11,139 bases of DNA, taken from Desulfuromonadales bacterium (lineage in GTDB: Bacteria > Desulfobacterota > Desulfuromonadia > Desulfuromonadales > BM103). A model generated the notes under the pieces. That model was given only the letters and a program-made list of their open reading frames with translations, did not search any database and had not been told where the DNA came from. The stretch is taken from positions 1 through 11,139 of the forward strand of contig JAOUDB010000046.1 in the NCBI GenBank assembly GCA_029859485.1, read 5' to 3'. Positions 6,654 to 11,139 of this stretch are shown one piece after another; position 1 is the stretch's first letter; the number at the start of each line of letters is the position of its first letter. Both the position numbers and the translations under genes were made by a program.

Positions 6654-7121
6654 ATGCTGATTTGTAGACATAAATGCCTATTGATTACCCTCCTTTGCTG
6701 TGCCCTTGTCTCTACGTCCTGCGCGGCGGAGAAGGCGGCGAGCCCGGTGTTGCCCGAGACCGGGTTAAAAGCTTGCCCGGATTCGCCCAACTGCGTCTCC
6801 AGTGATGATCAAGACGAGAAACACCATATTGCTCCACTGACGTTTTCGTTGCCTGTTGCAGACGCCTGGACAGTGCTGAAGGCCCAGGTTGTAAAACTGC
6901 CGCGCACGCGCGTTGTCGCTGAAAAACCTGGCTATCTTCACGTGGAGTGCCGCAGTGCGGTGTTTGGGTTTGTTGATGACCTGGAGTTCCAACTACGCTC
7001 TGAGCAAGGCGTTATTGCCGTACGATCCGCTGCGCGAACCGGGTATTACGATTTTGGTGCCAATCGGCAGCGCGTCGAAGATCTGCGCGCTGCACTCCTT
7101 CATGTGGAAACGTCGCCATGA
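6654..7121 (+). CDS. DUF1499 family lipoprotein, 155 residues
   Basis: A short hydrophobic N-terminus (LLITLLCCALVSTSC) with Cys23 as the probable lipidation site suggests a lipoprotein. The mature part opens with CPDSPNCVSS (residues 41-50), the signature of the DUF1499 family, followed by the family's strand-rich body with an ECRSAVFGFVDDLEF stretch. DUF1499 proteins have no agreed biochemical role. Many are lipoproteins or membrane-attached, and the two conserved cysteines may form a disulfide. The length is normal for the family. ATG 6654 has only a weak AAG in front and starts eight bases after the preceding stop, consistent with translation from a shared message. No second Met offers an alternative start. 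Confidence 0.85.
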   Translation: MLICRHKCLLITLLCCALVSTSCAAEKAASPVLPETGLKACPDSPNCVSSDDQDEKHHIAPLTFSLPVADAWTVLKAQVVKLPRTRVVAEKPGYLHVECRSAVFGFVDDLEFQLRSEQGVIAVRSAARTGYYDFGANRQRVEDLRAALLHVETSP

Positions 7122-7228
7122 GTGCTGAATCGGCGCACATAACACCTATGCTGATGGCCGCTAAAGCTCATTCTCGATAAGCGCTGAAGTTGCTTGTACA
7201 GCTATCAGCATTAAGGCATCATAAGCCC

Positions 7229-8515
7229 ATGCCGAAAACAGCCTTTCATGCCATCGAAAACAGTATCAGCTCCTTCCTCGGCGGGGCCGGAGTCTCTCTG
7301 GTCGAAGTCAAGAAGGGGGAAGAGGTCCCCGAAGCGGAAGACCGCCGCGAAATTCTGGTGCCGTTGCAGTTTGACGATGCTCCCTTTTTGTTCAGGGCCA
7401 TTCGGGACAAACTGGCTTTCACCACCACCGAGATCAGTTTTGTCCAGGAGTTGCTTGCTGCCTTCGAAGGGCTTTACGGCGGCTTCTCTGCGAAGGGGTA
7501 CGCTGCGCACTTTCGCACCGCCTTACTGACCTCACTCACCGACATAGCCGTGGCCCGCTACCTGCGTGGTGATCGTAAAGGTGTTTTCTGGCCGGTAGAG
7601 AGCTTGATCCAACTGCTGAAAAACCTATCCTATCAGCGCTATGAGGGAACCCCGGCGACGACCGGGTTTCTGGTTTATCGCTCTCAGCTCGACGATTTTA
7701 TCGACTCGCTCAAGATCTCTCCCTACAACTGGTTCGATCTGGGTAAAGAGCGTCAACGCATTAATGCCGATTTTTTCCGTAACCCGCTGACCTACCGTTT
7801 CGTTGACGGCCTGCGGGCTCTCTTTGTTTGCGACATCCAAATGAATGTTAAGGGAACCATACAAACCGGCTCGCCGCGTCCGCGCAAGTCAGATGAACAG
7901 CTGGCCTGGAGTGATACCCAGGCCCTGCTCGGCAAGGCCGGAGAGGCGGCTTTTGCGATCTTTGTCAACGAGGTTTCGGAAGTCGAGGTCGTGCTTGATG
8001 GCGGGCGATTCCTGGTCTGGCGCAAGGGTGCCTGGGGGGTCTACGATCCTGATATCTTCCGTGAGTTTTTTGTCGGCAAGTTGGACAAACGCTCGGTCGA
8101 TGATCTGGTTGGAACTATCTATGCCTTGTCGAAGTCGAGACACGGCACGGTGGTGCTGATCGCCGATGACGGGACCGATCTTGACGCCTTGCGTATGGGT
8201 TCGGTCGGCGGACGGGATTCTTTGAGTCGGGCGCTGGTGGAACATGTGCGCGGCAGCAGGCTGGGGGTTCTAAAACGCTCTGGCGAGTTAAACCGAATCC
8301 TCTCCTCCGACGGACTGACGGTGATCAACCGCAAGGGAGAACTGCTTGATACCGGGGTTATCGTCGATACCTCGCAGGTCAAGGGCCTGGTCACCGGCGG
8401 CGGCCGCACCACAGCCGCAAATGCGGCCTCACACTTTGGCCAGGTGGTCAAGGTCTCTGAAGACGGCCCGGTGGAACTTTATCGTGCCGGAAAGCGGCTC
8501 TATCGCTTCGGTTGA
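7229..8515 (+). CDS. DAC/DisA_N-like protein with putative N-terminal sensor domain
   Basis: A 428-residue soluble protein. Residues ~289-428 follow the order of a diadenylate cyclase (DisA_N/DAC) domain: a strand RHGTVVLIADD (304-314), SSDGLTVINRKGELLDTGV (359-377) at the DGA position, then GGGRTTAANAA (390-400) and FGQVVKVSEDGPVELYRAG (403-421), which align by eye with the GTRHRTAERVA and VISVS parts of DisA. The DAC family joins two ATP into cyclic di-AMP. Here DGA reads DGL and the RHR triplet is replaced by GRT, so normal cyclase activity is doubtful. Residues 1-~285 resemble the long N-terminal regions of DAC-like proteins proposed to be sensors (DACNV-type, from memory). ATG 7229 is chosen. 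A TTG at 7190 would add 13 residues, and neither has a strong ribosome site. The 38-codon ferredoxin frame overlaps its stop. Confidence 0.75.
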   Translation: MPKTAFHAIENSISSFLGGAGVSLVEVKKGEEVPEAEDRREILVPLQFDDAPFLFRAIRDKLAFTTTEISFVQELLAAFEGLYGGFSAKGYAAHFRTALLTSLTDIAVARYLRGDRKGVFWPVESLIQLLKNLSYQRYEGTPATTGFLVYRSQLDDFIDSLKISPYNWFDLGKERQRINADFFRNPLTYRFVDGLRALFVCDIQMNVKGTIQTGSPRPRKSDEQLAWSDTQALLGKAGEAAFAIFVNEVSEVEVVLDGGRFLVWRKGAWGVYDPDIFREFFVGKLDKRSVDDLVGTIYALSKSRHGTVVLIADDGTDLDALRMGSVGGRDSLSRALVEHVRGSRLGVLKRSGELNRILSSDGLTVINRKGELLDTGVIVDTSQVKGLVTGGGRTTAANAASHFGQVVKVSEDGPVELYRAGKRLYRFG

Positions 8516-8628
8516 AAGCACACGGCATCGATCTTCAGATCGGCAAAGCCAAGGTCAAGCGTGAGGATTGTATTCTGTGCAGTTACTGCGCGGCGGCTTG
8601 CCCTGATTTCATCATCCGGGTTGTTTAG
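8512..8628 (+). CDS. Single-cluster 4Fe-4S ferredoxin-like mini-protein (or fragment)
   Basis: A 38-residue frame starts at TTG 8512, overlapping the TGA (8513-8515) of the DAC-like gene as TTGA, an arrangement typical of translational coupling. It carries CILCSYCAAACPD (residues 20-32), the complete CxxCxxCxxxCP ligand set for one [4Fe-4S] cluster, and ends in FIIRVV like the C-terminus of many small ferredoxin domains. No other start exists in frame: upstream lies a TGA at 8458-8460 and no ATG or GTG between. Ordinary bacterial ferredoxins have two such motifs in 55-80 residues, so this is either a genuine half-size protein, the tail of a gene broken by deletion, or a C-terminal domain detached by a frameshift from its neighbour. 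The intact ligand set argues against long decay. Confidence 0.6.
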   Translation: MKAHGIDLQIGKAKVKREDCILCSYCAAACPDFIIRVV

Positions 8629-8688
8629 AGGCTAGGGCGTGACCAGAAGTGTCCTTCTATTGTCCCCCATTTGTGTTATGGTGCAAAT

Positions 8689-9357
8689 ATGTGTGGACGT
8701 ATCTCAACAGCAGGCCTATCAGCAGACTCCTTAAAGACTCACTTCGGTGTAGACAGTGCATTTCCTTTTACACTGAGCTACAACATTGCGCCGACACTCC
8801 AGATCCCCGCTATCATAGAACAAGACAATGTACGAAAACTTAAAGCTTTCAGCTGGGGACTCATCCCTCACTGGGTCAAAGATATAAACATCATAACCGC
8901 TGCCTTTAATGCCCGTGCAGAAACTGTCGCACACAAGCCACTCTTTCGCGACGCAATCAAATCCAAAAGATGCTTGGTCCTTGCCAGCGGCTTTTACGAA
9001 TGGCAGAAGCAGGGTGGCAAGAAGCAAGCCTACTACATCTATAGAGCAGATAAGCGACCTCTCGCCTTTGCCGGCCTGTGGGATCTCTGGGAAAACAATA
9101 TTACCGGTGATGCTATAGAGAGTTGCACGATCATCACGACCTCCGCTACGCACCAGATGGCAAAAATCCATGAGCGTATGCCCGTTGTTCTAGAGAGTGA
9201 TAACTTTGATGCCTGGCTTGATCCTGACTTTAACGATACAGACGTATTGCAGGATGTCTTGATTGCACCCAGGGACGATGTGCTGGAGATGCATCCGGTG
9301 TCGACTTATGTGAATAATTCAAGGAATGATGGAGAGGCGTGTATAGAGCGTCTCTAG
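8689..9357 (+). CDS. SRAP domain protein, abasic-site DNA-protein crosslinker (YedK/HMCES family)
   Basis: A 222-residue protein of the SOS-response-associated peptidase (SRAP) family, which shields abasic sites in single-stranded DNA by forming a thiazolidine crosslink through its N-terminal cysteine. Active-site residues are all visible: Cys2 in MCGRIS, Asn74 in NARAE, Glu104 in GFYEW and His161 in IHERMPVVL. Supporting motifs are YNIAPT (31-36) and WGLIPHW (56-62). The start must be ATG 8689, because the catalytic Cys has to follow the initiator Met. A frame start at 8671 would bury it. No clear Shine-Dalgarno precedes it, so the message may have a very short leader. The length is standard. 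It stands alone between the mini-ferredoxin and the intron. I see no LexA-type operator I would defend. Confidence 0.95.
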   Translation: MCGRISTAGLSADSLKTHFGVDSAFPFTLSYNIAPTLQIPAIIEQDNVRKLKAFSWGLIPHWVKDINIITAAFNARAETVAHKPLFRDAIKSKRCLVLASGFYEWQKQGGKKQAYYIYRADKRPLAFAGLWDLWENNITGDAIESCTIITTSATHQMAKIHERMPVVLESDNFDAWLDPDFNDTDVLQDVLIAPRDDVLEMHPVSTYVNNSRNDGEACIERL

Positions 9358-9427
9358 GGCCGGGGGAACCGGAAAACATGATCCTTGTTCTCATGGCGCA
9401 ACTCTAAACACATTAATTTGAGCTGGA

Positions 9428-9497
9428 ATCGGGTAGGAGGCGGGGTTGCCCCGCCGTCCTCCCACACCACCGTACGAACGGTTCCGTATGCGGCGGT
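9428..9497 (-). other. Group II intron domains V and VI
   Basis: Domain V (9466-9497): an outer stem ACCGCCG/CGGTGGT, then an internal TACG/CGTT arm capped by GAAC, with a two-base CG bulge on the 3' side. Two mismatches, C-A in the lower helix and U-U in the upper, weaken it. Domain VI (9428-9463): GGG, AGGA and GGCGGGG pair with CCCCGCC, TCCT and CCC around a CAA loop, leaving a single unpaired A at 9434. That A is seven bases from the 3' splice site, the standard position of the lariat branch point. Confidence 0.75.
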
Positions 9498-10071
9498 TCC
9501 TGATTTGCGTCTGCATTATCAACCAACAATGCCTGATGTCCTATAAGCCCCCAGCTTTACCTCACGACTTCCGGTCGCTACTTCCAGCTTTTAGGCCCTC
9601 TTGCGAGGCATCTGCTCAAAACGTTCAGAATAAGCTCTGCATATCAGGTTCAGCCCTTCGCTGTGGTAGTTAGGACAGCGACTATGGCGTCTGCTGACTT
9701 CTGTCAGCCCATCGATGTACCTTACGATGCCTCTAGCTCAAGGCAGACCGACAGAGCTCCCAGGGTAATTCACACGACCTTCCTTCCATATACCCGCCGC
9801 ATTTACAGCACCACCCTCCCGGGTGACCATTGGGCTTTGAAAATATTGGCCTTCTCGCCGGGATGGAACTGCATCATATGCGATTTCTGTTCGTCGGGCC
9901 GGGATTTTGCCTGCGGCTTCCTTCAGATTCTACCTCGCGGTAGACACCCTTATCGTCCGGTTAACGGTTCCCGTGATCAGGGTCCGTAGAGGACTTTCAC
10001 CTCCAAGTCACCAGTTGGACACCACATCCAACAGGATGGCGCTTTCGCGCCGTGCGCCATGCCTGGCACAC
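9428..10071 (-). mobile_element. ORF-less group II intron (644 nt), terminator-associated
   Basis: Read on the minus strand, the element starts GTGTGCC at 10071, matching the group II GUGYG 5' end. It contains a GGAGGTGAAAGTCCTCTAC block (10004-9986) that I know from domain I of bacterial group II introns. It ends with a domain V-like hairpin (9466-9497) and a domain VI (9428-9463) whose bulged A lies seven bases before the 3'-terminal AT. A CAAAA word (9909-9905) can pair with TTTTG, the last five exon bases (10076-10072), as EBS1-IBS1. No reverse-transcriptase frame is present; domain IV is reduced to a short stretch, so mobility would need a maturase from elsewhere. It begins ten bases after the stem of the tRNA-Leu terminator, the site preference of IIC-type introns. 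The bases 9358-9427 hold no feature beyond a weak hairpin. Confidence 0.85.
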
Positions 10072-10080
10072 CAAAAGGAA

Positions 10081-10108
10081 AGGGCCGCAATCAATTGATT
10101 GCGGCCCT
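10081..10108 (-). terminator. Perfect 28-base palindromic terminator of the tRNA-Leu transcript
   Basis: The segment AGGGCCGCAATC...GATTGCGGCCCT is a perfect 28-base palindrome that can fold into a 12-bp hairpin. On the minus strand it is followed by TTCCTTTTG, an interrupted U-tract, after which the group II intron begins. It lies 11 bases beyond the tRNA 3' end. On the plus strand it is followed by TATTATTTA and could also act on transcripts coming from the left. Confidence 0.85.
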
Positions 10109-10119
10109 TATTATTTACA

Positions 10120-10206
10120 TGGTGCCGAAGGCGAGACTCGAACTCGCACGTCCTTTCGAACACACGCCCCTCAAGCGTGCGTGTCTACCAATTCCACCAC
10201 TTCGGC
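10120..10206 (-). tRNA. tRNA-Leu (anticodon GAG)
   Basis: An 87-base class II tRNA on the minus strand. The acceptor arm GCCGAAG (10206-10200) pairs with CTTCGGC near the 3' end, followed by A and an encoded CCA. The anticodon arm CACGC/GCGTG holds the loop TTGAGGG, putting GAG at 10172-10170. The long variable arm (about 14 bases) is as expected for leucine tRNAs, and the T arm GCGAG-TTCGAGT-CTCGC is canonical. It reads CUC/CUU codons. It lies 52 bases downstream of secG on the same strand and is followed by a strong terminator. Confidence 0.97.
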
Positions 10207-10258
10207 AAGCGATGTATTTATACTGATATGAGGCGTCGCTGTCAATAAAATTGACGCG

Positions 10259-10606
10259 TTATTTTGCTTCTTCTGCCGGTGCTGCTGCAGGTGTTGCAGG
10301 TGACGCATCTTGTAGCGGCATGGAAGCCGGTGCAGAGGTCGGGATAACCTGGTCCGGCATGACACTGGATGAACCTTGCTGACCCCAGAAAATTGCCAGG
10401 GAAAGGCTGGTCAGCATGAAGATGACGGCTGCACCTGTGGTCAATTTGCTCAGGAAGGACTGGCCGCCCGTTGCACCGAAAACAGTGCCGCTGCCGCCTG
10501 CTCCGAAGGCTGCGCCAACTTCAGCGCCTTTGCCGCCCTGAATCAGAACGATGCCGATCAGCGAGAGGCAGACCAGAATGTGTATTGTCAAGAGTATGAA
10601 ATTCAT
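10259..10606 (-). CDS. secG: Preprotein translocase subunit SecG
   Basis: A 115-residue inner-membrane protein, the small subunit of the SecYEG channel that assists SecA-driven protein export. Two hydrophobic helices are visible, about residues 3-22 and 55-74, joined by the conserved linker with GGKGAEVGAAFGAGGSGTVFG (23-43), the SecG signature. The C-terminal ~40 residues are a low-complexity Ala/Pro/Ser/Glu tail, common and variable in this family. AAGGGGA, four bases before the ATG (10611-10617 on the plus strand), is a good ribosome site. It follows tpiA on the same strand, with 98 bases and a terminator-like hairpin between, and precedes tRNA-Leu. This order recurs in delta-proteobacteria. 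Confidence 0.95.
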   Translation of the reverse strand: MNFILLTIHILVCLSLIGIVLIQGGKGAEVGAAFGAGGSGTVFGATGGQSFLSKLTTGAAVIFMLTSLSLAIFWGQQGSSSVMPDQVIPTSAPASMPLQDASPATPAAAPAEEAK

Positions 10607-10670
10607 GTTGTCCCCTTAAGGTGTCGATCTCTGTTTTTGAAGAACGGCACTCTATCATAATAATTTTTGC

Positions 10671-10710
10671 GAGAAAAGCCTGAAATTACATGTTTCTCAA
10701 AGATTCAGGC
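10671..10710 (-). terminator. Terminator-like hairpin at the end of tpiA
   Basis: On the minus strand GCCTGAA, which includes the tpiA TGA stop, pairs with TTCAGGC across a long AT-rich loop (10678-10710) and is followed by TTTTCTC. The seven-base stem with a large loop suggests partial termination or attenuation between tpiA and secG rather than a complete block. Confidence 0.4.
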
Positions 10711-11139
10711 AACGGCTTCGAAGTTAGCGATGCGAGCAAAATCATCAGCGTTAAGGCTGGCACCACCAACCAGAGCTCCGTCGACATCAGGTTGAGTCAT
10801 AAGACCGTCAACATTGCCGGGCTTCACGCTGCCGCCATAGAGGATGCGCGTTGCTGCCGCGGTTTGAGGCTCGTAGAGTTCAGCCAAGAGTCCGCGTATG
10901 AAGGCGTGGACTTCCTGGGCCTGCTCGTCGGTTGCGACTTTCCCGGTGCCGATCGCCCACACAGGCTCGTAAGCGACCACGACAGTTTGCATCTGTCTGG
11001 TTGTGAGGTCCTTCAGGCCAGCGGTAACCTGTTGACGGAGAACATCGAACATCTTGCCGCTTTCCCGCTCTTCCAGGGTTTCACCAATACAGAAAATAGT
11101 ACCAAGGCCGGATTCTGCGAGTGCCAGCGCTTTGCTGTT
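10705..11139 (-). CDS. tpiA: Triosephosphate isomerase, C-terminal part (cut by window edge)
   Basis: The last 144 residues of triosephosphate isomerase, which interconverts dihydroxyacetone phosphate and glyceraldehyde 3-phosphate in glycolysis and gluconeogenesis. The frame is open to the right edge of the window, so the N-terminal ~105 residues, including the catalytic Lys and His, lie outside. Visible family motifs are CIGETLEERESGK, the signature with the catalytic glutamate AYEPVWAIGTG and the flexible loop that closes over it, ILYGGSVKPGN, and ALVGGASL, the last two binding the substrate phosphate. A Met in the middle of the visible part is internal, not the start. Only 98 bases separate it from secG on the same strand. 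Confidence 0.97.
   Translation of the reverse strand, partial: NSKALALAESGLGTIFCIGETLEERESGKMFDVLRQQVTAGLKDLTTRQMQTVVVAYEPVWAIGTGKVATDEQAQEVHAFIRGLLAELYEPQTAAATRILYGGSVKPGNVDGLMTQPDVDGALVGGASLNADDFARIANFEAVA

Noticed and set aside
7190..7228. TTG at 7190 as the start of the DAC-like gene
   Set aside because: No ribosome site supports it, the added 13 residues are not domain-like, and an ATG at 7229 is available. It cannot be fully excluded.
9446..10098. Three plus-strand open frames of 60-110 codons across 9446-10098
   Set aside because: They have low-complexity, Arg/Pro-rich translations and no ribosome sites, and they lie wholly or mostly antisense to the group II intron.
10081..10108. 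The perfect palindrome as an insertion-sequence end or attachment core
   Set aside because: It is fully explained as the terminator hairpin of the tRNA-Leu transcript; no second copy or integrase gene is visible.

Overview
The window reads as a stretch of chromosome from a delta-proteobacterium of the Desulfuromonas/Geobacter type (class Desulfuromonadia). This placement is an inference. It rests on a c-type cytochrome lipoprotein, the tpiA-secG-tRNA-Leu order, GC-rich Gram-negative coding style with AGGAG-type ribosome sites, and the general look of the hypothetical proteins. No species can be named from the sequence alone.

Layout, left to right. Positions 1-318 are AT-rich and essentially gene-free. 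Then come a SEC-C zinc-motif protein (319-1347, +), a 437-base gap rich in hairpins, and a RIO-type protein kinase (1785-2612, +) closed by a terminator. Next is a 55-residue conserved-looking small protein (2814-2981, +) with its own candidate promoter, followed by an unexplained 122-base element bounded by a perfect 12-bp inverted repeat (2990-3111). A 683-residue HEAT-repeat protein (3277-5328, +) converges on a lipoprotein cytochrome c (5381-5932, -) across a shared bidirectional terminator. On the far side lies a divergent group on the plus strand: a 118-residue unknown protein (6289-6645), a DUF1499 lipoprotein (6654-7121) and a 428-residue protein whose C-terminus looks like a diverged diadenylate-cyclase (DAC/DisA_N) domain (7229-8515). 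A 38-codon single-cluster ferredoxin frame (8512-8628) overlaps the stop codon of that last gene. A SRAP/YedK-type abasic-site protein (8689-9357, +) follows.

The region 9428-10071 is not protein-coding. On the minus strand it is a compact 644-nt group II intron with a GUGUG 5' end, a domain V-like hairpin, and a domain VI carrying a bulged branch-point A seven bases from the 3' end. No reverse-transcriptase gene is inside it. It sits about ten bases after the terminator of a tRNA-Leu(GAG) gene (10120-10206, -), the kind of site used by terminator-targeting (IIC-type) introns. The right edge holds secG (10259-10606, -) and the 3' part of tpiA (10705-11139, -, cut by the window end).

Most of the window is housekeeping and conserved-hypothetical material. 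The three items most worth following up are the DAC-like protein with altered DGA and RHR motifs, its overlapping mini-ferredoxin, and the ORF-less group II intron behind the tRNA terminator. No defence island, CRISPR array, prophage or complete insertion sequence was seen.
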